Shown here: positions 34,549-42,935 of the stretch, piece after piece
Layout: every line of letters starts with the position of its first letter
Position numbering within the stretch: the stretch's first letter is position 1
Origin: Vibrio gazogenes
GTDB taxonomy: Bacteria; Pseudomonadota; Gammaproteobacteria; Enterobacterales; Vibrionaceae
Direction: 5' to 3'
Assembly (NCBI RefSeq): GCF_023920225.1
Contig: NZ_CP092588.1
Location: 558,001 to 622,000, forward strand
DNA: 64,000 nucleotides
Position numbers and translations under genes: made by a program
Notes under the pieces: generated by a model
Database searches by the model: none
Seen by the model: the letters and a program-made list of their open reading frames with translations, nothing else
Told to the model about the DNA's origin: nothing

Positions 34549-37245
34549 TCATTCACTCGCTTGCGATAACAACAGTTGCATTTCTGCTGTCCCATCTTCG
34601 AAATGAACTTCCACATGAAATCCGAGTTTCTGAGCCAGTGATAACATCCCTTGGTTACTTGGCATGGTGATGCCTGATATTTGTTGCGTTCCTTTATTTG
34701 TACAATAGTCGATAATTTTTCTCATCAGAATGCGTCCCAATCCCAGACCTTTCAAGTCGGAGCGAATTAGAATTGCAAATTCTGCATCACTGTTGTCCGG
34801 TGCGATTAATGCGCGCGAGACACCGATAATCTCGTGTTCAGGAGATGAGCGAACCGCAACAAAAGCCATTTCCCGGTCATAATCAATCTGAGTCATATTC
34901 GCTAAAGCTTCATGGTTGAATTCACCCACTTCCGTAAAAAAGCGTTTATACAGATCCTCTTTGGAGACCTTACTGATGAAGTCCGCATGATCGGGTTCGT
35001 CTTCCGGCAAAATCGGGCGAATCAAAATGGATTCTTGGTTTTTCATAACCACCTGTTCTTCCATCTCCGACGGATAGGGACGGATAGCTAACCGCTGTTG
35101 CGCGTCACCGTGGTAAGGTTTGAGATGCAAATCGGCATCCAGAATCGTAAATTGATGGCCATTGACCAGCAGGGGATGAATATCTAATTCATGAACTTCA
35201 GGACACGTTTCGATGAATTGTGAGAGTCTCACTAAAAACTGAGACAACCCGTCAATATCAATCGGTTCCGGAAGTTTTTGCAGGCGGATTTTATTGTTCT
35301 TGATCGCTTGGACGATTAAATATCTTGCCAACGTCATATTCAACGGAGGCAGGGCCGCTTCGGCATCTGTTGCTTCTTGCCATTCTGAGCCTCCTTGTCC
35401 TAGAAGAATTACCGGGCCGAAGGTATCATCATGTTTGACTTTGATCCGCAGTTCCTCGCCGCCAGCGAGTTTTGCCATGCCTTGCACAACTAAGCCATGA
35501 ATCAGTGCTGCCGGATAAGACAGACTCACCCGATCGAGGATTGCCTGTGAGGCGCTTTCAACTTCGTGACGATTCCTGAGGTTGAGCATGACACCTTGTA
35601 CATCGGATTTATGTGCGATATCCGGTGAGCGTAATTTGACCGCAACCGGATAACCGATGGTTTCGGCAATATGGACGGCTTCGCTACTATCTTGTGCCAT
35701 CCAAGTGGGGAGTACATTAAACTCAAAACAGGTCAGTAAATCACCGATTTGGTGAGTATCGAGTAATGTCGCTTGCTGATTCGCAAGATGGAGATGTTCT
35801 TGAATCCACTTTTGAGCCTTGTGAATTTTTTCTGGTGGAAGAAAATCAGCAGTCGTTGGTGTTTCCATCAATTGCTTTTGATTTCGCTTGTATTCAACCA
35901 TGTGCATAAATGCGGTCACTGAACTTTCCGGGGTTCGGTAAGTCGGAATCCCGGCTTGATAGAATCGTTGCCGAGCCGCTTTAGCGGTGAGTTCACCCGA
36001 CCAGTTGGTCAAAATGTTAAACTGGCGGCTGCGTGGATGTTGATTTAAGGCATCAATCACGGCTTGAGCCGTCTGTTCTGACTCTGCAACGGCTGAAGGA
36101 CAATGCATAATTAAAATCGCATCGGCAATGTCTGAATCTAATACGGCATTCAGTGCTGACACATAGCGTTGATGCCCGGCATCCCCCACAAGATCAATGG
36201 GGTTAGCGTGTGACCAACTTGGCGGTAGACACTGATCGAGTTTGTGCATGATGTCATCATCCAGCCGTGCTAACTTGCCACCACATTCGAGTAAGGTATC
36301 AATGGCCATAATGGCTGGCCCGCCACCGTTGGTGATAATTGCCAAGCGCTCACCGCGGAGTGGGAGAGGGTGAGTTAAGGTTTCCACTGCGGCAAACAGT
36401 TCATGCGTGTTATGAACACGCAACATACCGCTACGCCGAATGGCAGAGTCATAAATAATATCGAGGGTATCGATACCTCCGGTATGTGCTTTGGCCGCTT
36501 TTCTACCTTCCAGCGTTCTTCCGCCTTTCAATACCAGAATTCTCCGGTTCCGCGAAGCTGCCCGAGCCGCAGAGATAAATCGTCTGGCATTCCGAATCGT
36601 GTCGATATAGAGCAAAATCGCATCGGTGTGACGATCTGTACTGAGATGATCGAGCAGATCATTGAAATCAATATCTGACGCATTGCCCAGAGAAATAAAG
36701 GCAGAAAAGCCAATCTGTTTTTCATTGGCCCAGTCCAGAATGGTTGTACACACTGCCGCTGACTGAGAAATAAAAGCAATATTACCTTTCAAAGCAGGGA
36801 TCGGAGAAAAAGAGGCATTAAATGAGATCCAAGGGAGGATGATCCCCAGACTATTTGGGCCAACAATCCGCATATTGGCTGCTTTTGCGATAGCAAGACA
36901 CTGTTGTTGAATCTGATGATCTTCTGGATCATTGCTGTACATATCTGAAGATAAAACCACTACATAAGCGACTTTTTTCTCGGCAAGCTGGTGGAAAAGC
37001 GAAATATTTCTTGAGGCGTGCGTACATAAAACTGCGATATCCGGTATGATAGGCAGTGAGTCGATTGTTTTATAAGCCAGTACACCACAAACAGAAGTAT
37101 AACGGGGGGTGACCGGCATGACCGTACCATCAAAGTTACCGCTGAGCAGGTTTTTCATTACCACATGACCAGCTCGTAGTGGACGATTAGAGGCTCCAAT
37201 GACGGCAACGGATCTGGGTTTTAAAAAATGAGACAGGTTGTTCAT
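34549..37245 (-). CDS. patZ: Protein lysine acetyltransferase PatZ/Pka (YfiQ)
   Basis: Large enzyme made of an ADP-forming acyl-CoA-synthetase-like region (CoA-binding SVAVIGASNRPLRAGHVVMKNL at the N-terminus, succinyl-CoA-ligase-like middle, ATP-grasp about 480-700) and a C-terminal GNAT domain (about 730-890, with the acetyl-CoA loop in RSDLKGLGLGRILMRKII). The family acetylates lysines, for example inactivating acetyl-CoA synthetase. The synthetase half is catalytically dead in PatZ and serves sensing and oligomerisation. 898 residues against 886 in E. coli. It is transcribed alone. Confidence 0.93.
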   Translation of the reverse strand: MNNLSHFLKPRSVAVIGASNRPLRAGHVVMKNLLSGNFDGTVMPVTPRYTSVCGVLAYKTIDSLPIIPDIAVLCTHASRNISLFHQLAEKKVAYVVVLSSDMYSNDPEDHQIQQQCLAIAKAANMRIVGPNSLGIILPWISFNASFSPIPALKGNIAFISQSAAVCTTILDWANEKQIGFSAFISLGNASDIDFNDLLDHLSTDRHTDAILLYIDTIRNARRFISAARAASRNRRILVLKGGRTLEGRKAAKAHTGGIDTLDIIYDSAIRRSGMLRVHNTHELFAAVETLTHPLPLRGERLAIITNGGGPAIMAIDTLLECGGKLARLDDDIMHKLDQCLPPSWSHANPIDLVGDAGHQRYVSALNAVLDSDIADAILIMHCPSAVAESEQTAQAVIDALNQHPRSRQFNILTNWSGELTAKAARQRFYQAGIPTYRTPESSVTAFMHMVEYKRNQKQLMETPTTADFLPPEKIHKAQKWIQEHLHLANQQATLLDTHQIGDLLTCFEFNVLPTWMAQDSSEAVHIAETIGYPVAVKLRSPDIAHKSDVQGVMLNLRNRHEVESASQAILDRVSLSYPAALIHGLVVQGMAKLAGGEELRIKVKHDDTFGPVILLGQGGSEWQEATDAEAALPPLNMTLARYLIVQAIKNNKIRLQKLPEPIDIDGLSQFLVRLSQFIETCPEVHELDIHPLLVNGHQFTILDADLHLKPYHGDAQQRLAIRPYPSEMEEQVVMKNQESILIRPILPEDEPDHADFISKVSKEDLYKRFFTEVGEFNHEALANMTQIDYDREMAFVAVRSSPEHEIIGVSRALIAPDNSDAEFAILIRSDLKGLGLGRILMRKIIDYCTNKGTQQISGITMPSNQGMLSLAQKLGFHVEVHFEDGTAEMQLLLSQASE

Positions 37246-37460
37246 TTTTATTTCTCACATCAGCAAGGATATCCGTCTGATTATACAATTGGATTGATGA
37301 AAGCAGGGATATGAAAAGCAAAACTTGGATATTCGCTTAATATTGTTTAATACTTTGTGTTTTATATCACATGTTATTCATTTGAATTTATTACCTAAAC
37401 TTGATTCTAGACTCGGCTATGGGCATGATTGATACACTCTTTATGAAAGGCACGAAAACT

Positions 37461-38018
37461 ATGGAAAAAAAAGTCATTCTCGGTTTGTCTACGTTACTGC
37501 TGGCGGCATGCTCTTCTGGTACTTATGTAACGGATGTGACAACTGAAAGCTACCAGGAAGAATATCCCACGGCCAAAATACAGCAACCGGTGGTTTCTCA
37601 GCAGGGAAAAACCGCTGAAGGTGTGACAGAGATGAATGTGGTTCGGACGATAGAACCATCTAAAAAAATGTCTCAACCGAGTCAGACCGCTGTGACGATT
37701 ACTCCGCCAACAGCAAAACAGGTGGCAATGAATCCACGTTTTGGTTACACCATTCAGGTGGTTGCCGTTGGTACTCAAAGTAAAGTGGATAAATTTTCTA
37801 GCAAGCTTCCCAAAGATGGTCAGCCTGTTTGGGAAAACTACAAAGTCGTGAATGGGACGAAGTGGTATACGGTCTTATACGGTGATTTTGCAACGCGTGC
37901 TAAAGCGCATCAGGCTATTCAAATGCTGCCGGCTGAATTCCGTCAACTCAAACCTTTTGTGAAAAGTATTGACGCCATTAAAAATTCAGAATATCCGACT
38001 TTAAATAAGCTTAATTAA
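37461..38018 (+). CDS. SPOR-domain lipoprotein
   Basis: Outer- or inner-membrane lipoprotein with a cell-wall-binding SPOR domain. The signal ends in the lipobox LLAAC (ILGLSTLLLAACSSG), then comes a low-complexity Thr/Gln linker (about 25-100) and SPOR at about 100-180 (FGYTIQVVAVGTQSKVDKF ... VNGTKWYTVLYGDFATRAKA). SPOR domains bind denuded glycan strands at the division septum. ATG 37461 is chosen over 37401 because it starts the lipoprotein signal and AAGG lies upstream. 185 residues. Its neighbour ddl is also a wall gene. Confidence 0.87.
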   Translation: MEKKVILGLSTLLLAACSSGTYVTDVTTESYQEEYPTAKIQQPVVSQQGKTAEGVTEMNVVRTIEPSKKMSQPSQTAVTITPPTAKQVAMNPRFGYTIQVVAVGTQSKVDKFSSKLPKDGQPVWENYKVVNGTKWYTVLYGDFATRAKAHQAIQMLPAEFRQLKPFVKSIDAIKNSEYPTLNKLN

Positions 38019-38022
38019 ATAG

Positions 38023-38047
38023 AAAAAGGGCCCTAGGCCCTTTTTTT
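38023..38047 (+). terminator. Intrinsic terminator after the SPOR lipoprotein
   Basis: AAAAAGGGCC, CTA, GGCCC followed by T7. Confidence 0.9.
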
Positions 38048-38167
38048 GTGTAACTTTTTTGTATAAATAAAGAACGGTTAGTATCTTAAAGAAAGATAAG
38101 ACTACAACTTTATCTGGAATTATCTATGATAGGGGCGGTTTAAACTGAAAGGAACTGTGGAAGAATA

Positions 38168-39184
38168 ATGGACCGTATCAATATATTATTGCTTTGTGGT
38201 GGTGGTTCATCAGAACATGAGGTGTCATTGGTTTCTGCGGATTATGTTCAGGAACAGCTCCAAACTAATCCTCGCTTTGACGTCGAACGTATTGAAATGA
38301 AACGTGACGGATGGTTCACCGAAGACGGCCATTTGGCATATTTGGATACCAATACTGCAACACTGAATACTGATGCCAGTCGTCAGAAAATTGATTTCGT
38401 GGTGCCATGCATCCATGGTTATCCCGGAGAGACTGGCGATATTCAGTCGATGCTTGAACTGGCTGCCATTCCATATCTGGGATGTGGTCCCGAGGCCAGT
38501 TCAAATAGCTTTAATAAGATCACCTCGAAGCTTTGGTATGATGCGCTAGGCGTACCCAATACGCCTTATTTATTCTTGTCTGAATTCATGGACCAGACGA
38601 TCGCACAATGTGAAGAAGCATTGCATCGTTGGGGAGCTTTATTTGTCAAAGCTGCTCGACAAGGTTCTTCCGTTGGGTGTTACAAGGTCACTGATTTAGC
38701 GCAATTGCGTCAGTCTATCACCTCGGCATTTCAGTTTTCGGATCAGGTTCTCGTTGAAAAAGCAGTAAAACCGCGAGAGCTAGAAGTTGCTGCTTATGAA
38801 ATTGGCGGAGAACTTCATATTTCGGCACCGGGAGAGGTCATTGCCCCGGCTGACGCTTTTTACACCTATGAAGAGAAATATAGTCAAACCAGCCACTCTT
38901 ATACCAAAGTTGAGGCTGAAGGTCTTACTACTGAACAACTTGCCTCCATTCGTGAATACAGCGAGAAAGTATTTCGCCACATGAAACTTCGACATCTTGC
39001 CCGAGTTGACTTTTTCTTGACCTCGGATGGAGAAGTTTATTTGAACGAAGTGAATACATTCCCAGGAATGACACCAATCTCAATGTTCCCGAAAATGTTA
39101 GAAAACAATGGCCATCATATGGCAGATTTTTTAACAGATTGTATTGAGCGCTCATTGGAACAAGTCACGACTTCCAAGGCTTAA
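38168..39184 (+). CDS. ddl: D-alanine--D-alanine ligase
   Basis: ATP-grasp ligase making D-Ala-D-Ala for peptidoglycan. Visible motifs are the N-terminal LLLCGGGSSEHEVSL, VVPCIHGYPGETGDIQSMLE, FVKAARQGSSVGCYKV, the EVNTFPGMTPISMFPKM metal/ATP end and RVDFFL. Length of 338 is normal. GGAAC precedes the ATG at 13 nt. The last 20 bp overlap the convergent recombinase gene, so the two stop codons interlock. A free-standing ddl on the second chromosome suggests a copy additional to the dcw-cluster ddlB, which cannot be seen here. Confidence 0.93.
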   Translation: MDRINILLLCGGGSSEHEVSLVSADYVQEQLQTNPRFDVERIEMKRDGWFTEDGHLAYLDTNTATLNTDASRQKIDFVVPCIHGYPGETGDIQSMLELAAIPYLGCGPEASSNSFNKITSKLWYDALGVPNTPYLFLSEFMDQTIAQCEEALHRWGALFVKAARQGSSVGCYKVTDLAQLRQSITSAFQFSDQVLVEKAVKPRELEVAAYEIGGELHISAPGEVIAPADAFYTYEEKYSQTSHSYTKVEAEGLTTEQLASIREYSEKVFRHMKLRHLARVDFFLTSDGEVYLNEVNTFPGMTPISMFPKMLENNGHHMADFLTDCIERSLEQVTTSKA

Positions 39185-40133
39185 ACGATTTAAATTGTTG
39201 CATTCCAATTTCAGCCTGGCGATGCTTTCCAACGTACTGAGAAGGCATCACTGGGCTTTGCCAGCGACCAAAAGACTGAATTTCTTTGATTTTCATCCCT
39301 TGTTGATAGAGTTCTTGTGTTGCCCCGATGCGGGTCGATTGACCTGAAAATTTAAGATGGGCAATCCCAAGTCGCTCTCCGGCACCTCTTAAAATTCGAT
39401 AGATCGATGAGTCATTCAGTTTTTCAATCCCGATGTTTTGATGACGATCGATCGAACGAAAAACATAAGGTGAAGCGTGGATATCAATCAGCTGATACCA
39501 GCGGTGAACGGCTTCTGAAGCCTGTGGAGAAAGTTGATAACTATTACCTCTGAGTTCAACCTGTACTTCAGTGGCTGAGTGAAAGGTGAGCTGTTCAACG
39601 CGGAACTTTCTGAGTTCGACTCGTTTCAGTATGCACTCAAACATCAGATGATAGATGGCAAGATCTCGAATATCTTTGGCCGCTTTCGATGTAGCAAGCT
39701 TTGTATCGAGTTGCTCAAGATGTTCTCGACCTAACGCATCTGCTTGACTATTATCGCCTTTTTTCTCTGTTCTTAAAGACATTAGGAGTAAACGGATTTG
39801 ATGATTTGTGATTGGATCCGGATACCCAAGCAATTTATGTAGTACAGTTATAGTGACGCTGTAACGACGTAAGGTTGAAAACTTCCTCTCTCGGGACTCC
39901 TTTTCAAGAAAAAGACGAATCATATCCGGAGATGCCGGATAAGGAACAGCATGCTTATGCTGACAAAATTCGACAAATAAATTCCAGTCTTTAGCCATCG
40001 CAAGTAAAGAACTGTTTGAATACTGATGTTGTGTCAATTCATCGAGTTGTTCTTTACCGATAAAAGTACAAAGCCGTTTGGTATAATCTTCAATTATTGT
40101 CTTTTTTGTGATTAGTATTGGTTTTTTTAACAT
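39165..40133 (-). CDS. Cre-like tyrosine recombinase
   Basis: 322-residue tyrosine recombinase. The C-terminal signature SGQSTRIGATQEL then IKEIQSFGRWQSPVMPSQYVG parallels Cre (SGHSARVGAARDM ... GGWTNVNIVMNYI): the conserved Arg and catalytic Tyr are present, but the His of HxxR is replaced by Gln. The first catalytic Arg is likely in ILKRVELRKFRV. The N-terminal SAM-like core-binding region is about 20-130. It has no obvious ribosome site; the 16-bp repeat of 40136-40151 ends 3 bp before its ATG. Its 3' end overlaps ddl. It is not an IntI integron integrase by sequence. It may act on the flanking inverted repeats (inference). Confidence 0.82.
   Translation of the reverse strand: MLKKPILITKKTIIEDYTKRLCTFIGKEQLDELTQHQYSNSSLLAMAKDWNLFVEFCQHKHAVPYPASPDMIRLFLEKESRERKFSTLRRYSVTITVLHKLLGYPDPITNHQIRLLLMSLRTEKKGDNSQADALGREHLEQLDTKLATSKAAKDIRDLAIYHLMFECILKRVELRKFRVEQLTFHSATEVQVELRGNSYQLSPQASEAVHRWYQLIDIHASPYVFRSIDRHQNIGIEKLNDSSIYRILRGAGERLGIAHLKFSGQSTRIGATQELYQQGMKIKEIQSFGRWQSPVMPSQYVGKHRQAEIGMQQFKSFKPWKS
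39853..39865. other. Near-match to matS (one mismatch)
   Basis: GTGACGCTGTAAC within the recombinase gene differs from the matS consensus at one base. It might be a decayed or weak site and is not counted among the seven exact ones. Confidence 0.3.
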
Positions 40134-40135
40134 TT

Positions 40136-40151
40136 TAATGCACTATAACTA
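40136..40151. repeat. 16-bp inverted repeat, left copy
   Basis: TAATGCACTATAACTA, immediately upstream of the recombinase start codon. The exact reverse complement is at 43580-43595. The two copies bracket 3.4 kb that includes dif. Confidence 0.65.
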
Positions 40152-40234
40152 GGTTATTAGCCCTAAATATACTTGATCATGTGTCGATTACAATTAATAT
40201 TAAATGGAAATACATAAAAGGGCTGAGTAGACAT

Positions 40235-40615
40235 ATGGCTGTTGCAACATACCGAGGATTTACCCTCAAATCTGCCGGTCAATCCAGTAATGTCTGGCGA
40301 GTAAAAATCAAGAATCACATTCTTTCCGGTAATAAAACAGCGGTGCAGAAGAGTATTGATTGGTGGTGTGATACTGCTTCGATTATTGATCCCAAAGAAT
40401 TTTCCAACATCGAAGTAAAGAGAGAGCAACAGACAGCGAAACAAGTGCAGTTTGCTGGCTTTACTCTGAAAAATGATACTGGTGAGCCGAATGATTGGTA
40501 CTGTATATTCAATGGTCGGCTACTTAAGGGCTCCAAACTCGCAATTGAAAAGCACATTGAAAAAACAATTATAGAACTCCGTCAGGCGAAAGCAGCGGCA
40601 GCAGCAAAGAAGTAA
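40235..40615 (+). CDS. DUF3319-like small protein with an internal duplication
   Basis: 126 residues of two similar halves: YRGFTLKSAGQSSNVWRVKIK ending near SID, and FAGFTLKNDTGEPNDWYCIFN ending near HIE, each with a GFTLK start and a central Trp, ending in an Ala/Lys-rich tail. I recall this as a Vibrio protein family (DUF3319) found beside yciH. ATG 40235 is preferred to 40181 because the protein repeat begins there. It stops 6 bp before yciH, so the two form an operon. The function is unknown; the basic pI hints at nucleic-acid contact, which is speculation. Confidence 0.7.
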   Translation: MAVATYRGFTLKSAGQSSNVWRVKIKNHILSGNKTAVQKSIDWWCDTASIIDPKEFSNIEVKREQQTAKQVQFAGFTLKNDTGEPNDWYCIFNGRLLKGSKLAIEKHIEKTIIELRQAKAAAAAKK

Positions 40616-40621
40616 TCAAAT

Positions 40622-40933
40622 ATGACATTAGTATATTCCACCGAAGTTGGACGCATTAAACCTGAAGATTCACAACCTCAGCGGCCGAAAGGCGATGGTA
40701 TTGTGAGAATACAAAGACAAACTAAGGGAAGAAAAGGGAAAGGTGTTTGTGTTATCACCGGTCTTGATCTTGACGATGCTGCATTGAAACTCTTGGCAGC
40801 TGAATTAAAAAAACATTGTGGTTGTGGTGGTGCAGTAAAAGACGGGCATATTGAAATCCAAGGCGATGACCGAGAAAAAATCAAAATGCTTCTGGAAAAG
40901 AAAGGCCATACCGTTAAACTCGCCGGTGGTTAA
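40622..40933 (+). CDS. yciH: YciH, SUI1-family translation factor
   Basis: Bacterial homologue of eukaryotic initiation factor eIF1. E. coli YciH influences initiation fidelity and stress-time translation. The SUI1 core VRIQRQTKGRKGKGVCVITGLDLD, then LKKHCGCGGAVKDGHIEIQGDDREKI, is complete. 103 residues is standard. It is co-transcribed with the preceding DUF3319-like gene and ended by a terminator that contains a matS site. Confidence 0.94.
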   Translation: MTLVYSTEVGRIKPEDSQPQRPKGDGIVRIQRQTKGRKGKGVCVITGLDLDDAALKLLAAELKKHCGCGGAVKDGHIEIQGDDREKIKMLLEKKGHTVKLAGG

Positions 40934-40956
40934 TTTGTTTCCGATGAAATCAGTCA

Positions 40957-40995
40957 AAAGGCTCCTGAGTGACAACGTCACAATGGGGCTTTTTT
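40957..40995 (+). terminator. Terminator after yciH containing a matS
   Basis: AAAGGCTCC pairs with GGGGCTTT (one bulge) and encloses the matS half-sites GTGAC / GTCAC as an inner stem; T6 follows. Confidence 0.75.
40969..40981. other. matS site 4
   Basis: GTGACAACGTCAC, exact, in the loop-proximal stem of the yciH terminator. It is the nearest matS left of dif, 1.5 kb away. Confidence 0.85.
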
Positions 40996-41192
40996 ATTCT
41001 TTCACACATAATATTTATGTTCCCTTGGCTGAGTTAAGTCATCCTTATTTTTCCTGTTGTACAAAAAATATCTAGCGATTTCATATCTATAGAATTTATC
41101 CGTGATTAATGATTCAAATCAGTGTTTCAGTGCGCTTGTGAGCATATTGTATGCCTAATCACATTTTCATATGCAAACTATAGGGGATAAAT

Positions 41193-42338
41193 ATGAACGT
41201 CATGAGATTTTCTGTACCCAGGGATATTATTTATGGAGAGGGGGCACTGGCTGAACTGGCAACGTTAAAAGGCCAGAAGGCTGTGATTGTGACCGGTGGA
41301 AGCTCAATGAAAAAATTTGGGTTTTTGGAACAATGCCAAGATTATCTATCACAAGCCGGTATTCGTAGCATCATTATTGATGGTGTTGAACCGAATCCAT
41401 CCGTTAAAACCGTATGGCGCGGTGCTGAAGCCATGATGAGTTTTGAACCTGACTGGATTGTAGCGATAGGGGGCGGATCGGCTCTTGATGCAGCCAAAGT
41501 CATGTGGTGCTTTTATGAACATCCTCACTTAAAATTTGAAGATATCATTGAAGTTGGCTCCATGCCGGCACTACGTCAAAAAGCAAAGTTTATTGCCATT
41601 CCATCAACCAGTGGCACCGCATCTGAAATTACAGCATTTTCTGTAATCACTGATACCGAGAACCATATCAAGTATCCCATTGTCGCTGCTGACATGGTGC
41701 CGGATATTGCGATTCTTGATCCCAAACTACCAGAAACAATGCCAGCACATATTACTGCCAATACCGGCATGGATGTTTTGACACATGCTGCAGAGGCACT
41801 GGTTTCCATTGCCGCAACATCATTTACAGATCCGTATTCGATTGAAGCCATCAAGCTGGTTATCGATAACATTGAAACAGCATATAAAGAACCAGACAAT
41901 AAAGAAGCACGTTATAATATGCACAATGCATCTGCGCTTGCAGGGATGGCGTTTACCAATGCCTCGTTAGGATTGGTCCATTCACTCGCTCACAAAATCG
42001 GTGGTGAGTTTGGAGTGACTCATGGTCTGTCAAATGCGATTCTGTTGCCATATATTATTGATTTCAACAGACAATACACCACCAAATATCAGTTGGCTGA
42101 AAGCATTCTCGGCATTGATAATTTGGCACAAACCGTCAGAGAACTAAACAAAGCGTTGGATATTCCATCCTGCTTTAAAGATTGTGATGAGGTTGATTTC
42201 AGCGAAGAGAAATTTATCCGAGTATTGGAAAGAATGAGTGAGCGAGCCTATGGTGATCCGTGCACATTGACCAATCCAGGAAAACCAACCGTTGAAGATG
42301 TGAAGAGTTTATACCGTAAGAGCTATTACGGAGAGTGA
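41193..42338 (+). CDS. Iron-containing alcohol dehydrogenase
   Basis: Group III, metal-dependent alcohol dehydrogenase acting with NAD(P)H. The N-terminal GEGALAEL leads to the cofactor-binding GGGSALDAAKVMW (near residue 94). The metal site is spread over the Asp and His residues of GMDVLTHAAEALVS and VHSLAHKIGGEFGVTHGLSNAILLPYI (near 260-285). 381 residues is normal. AGGGG precedes the ATG. The alcohol substrate cannot be named. It is the last protein gene before dif, and a GC-rich hairpin follows. Confidence 0.9.
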   Translation: MNVMRFSVPRDIIYGEGALAELATLKGQKAVIVTGGSSMKKFGFLEQCQDYLSQAGIRSIIIDGVEPNPSVKTVWRGAEAMMSFEPDWIVAIGGGSALDAAKVMWCFYEHPHLKFEDIIEVGSMPALRQKAKFIAIPSTSGTASEITAFSVITDTENHIKYPIVAADMVPDIAILDPKLPETMPAHITANTGMDVLTHAAEALVSIAATSFTDPYSIEAIKLVIDNIETAYKEPDNKEARYNMHNASALAGMAFTNASLGLVHSLAHKIGGEFGVTHGLSNAILLPYIIDFNRQYTTKYQLAESILGIDNLAQTVRELNKALDIPSCFKDCDEVDFSEEKFIRVLERMSERAYGDPCTLTNPGKPTVEDVKSLYRKSYYGE

Positions 42339-42359
42339 TCTTCCATCGTTCAAGTATTA

Positions 42360-42392
42360 AACGAGAGCGGCCGGCCAATTGCCGCGCTCGTT
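42360..42392 (+). terminator. Hairpin after the alcohol dehydrogenase gene
   Basis: AACGAGAGCGGC / GCCGCGCTCGTT, 12-bp stem with one mismatch and a 9-nt loop. The T-tract is weak (TTGTTACT). Confidence 0.6.
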
Positions 42393-42491
42393 GTTACTAT
42401 CCAGAAACCTTCTGTGAAGAGAATAACAGTATCAAACCCCGTGGGAACATGACTTATAGGGGGAATGGTTGAATCAATTGAATCGCCCCAA

Positions 42492-42509
42492 TTATGTTAT
42501 TTAACATAA
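42492..42509. repeat. Inverted XerD-like arm abutting dif
   Basis: TTATGTTA, TT, TAACATAA: an 18-bp palindrome that duplicates the XerD arm of dif in inverse orientation, directly outside the site. Confidence 0.6.
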
Positions 42510-42526
42510 CGTACATAATGCGCACT
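42499..42526 (-). other. dif: dif site (XerC/XerD chromosome dimer resolution site)
   Basis: Read on the minus strand: XerC arm AGTGCGCATTA, central region TGTACG, XerD arm TTATGTTAAAT. Both arms match V. cholerae dif1 as I recall it, and the centre differs by one base; relative to dif2 there are three differences. XerCD, activated by FtsK, resolve chromosome dimers here, so this marks the replication terminus. No coding gene overlaps it. Confidence 0.9.
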
Positions 42527-42537
42527 TTGGAAGATTT

Positions 42538-42558
42538 AAAAAAAAGACTGAATCAGTC
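42538..42558 (-). terminator. Minus-strand terminator-like hairpin next to dif
   Basis: GACTGA / TCAGTC hairpin followed on the minus strand by T8. It would stop leftward transcription 12 bp before dif, which could shield the site. Confidence 0.45.
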
Positions 42559-42605
42559 CTAATATTGTGAAAATGACCAACTAATACATCTATCTCAGAA
42601 ACCAT

Positions 42606-42633
42606 AAGCCGCTATTAAAGCTAGCGGCTTTTT
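42606..42633 (+). terminator. Intrinsic terminator right of dif
   Basis: AAGCCGCTA / TAGCGGCTT, 9-bp stem, then TTT. No gene ends just before it, so it may end an unannotated small RNA or protect dif from read-through. Confidence 0.65.
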
Positions 42634-42643
42634 AACATCAGCG

Positions 42644-42713
42644 CTTATTAACATCACTTCTAGCTAAGACTAATAAATCAGAACTTATTAACACCACTTC
42701 TAGTTAAGACTAA
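42644..42713. repeat. Two tandem copies of a 30-bp unit, 40-bp period
   Basis: Copies at 42644-42673 and 42684-42713 differ at only two positions (CTTATTAACATCACTTC versus CTTATTAACACCACTTC, and TAGCTAAGAC versus TAGTTAAGAC). A hairpin AGACT, A-run, AGTCT follows at once. Function unknown. Confidence 0.75.
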
Positions 42714-42935
42714 AAAAAAGTCTAGCTACAACTTATCCACCGATTCCCCATACTCCAAACCAGAGAATTAAGTTACTTTATACGATAAGTACCAACCAAT
42801 AGCCCTCGTTAAAGCAAAATAATTCAGTATCCTTTCTGCCGTGTCAAATATTAACTATCTATTTTTATTGGATTTCTTCTGATAAATTGAAATCAACAAA
42901 CAATGAAGGAGGTGAATTCAGGAAAATTGAGAGAT

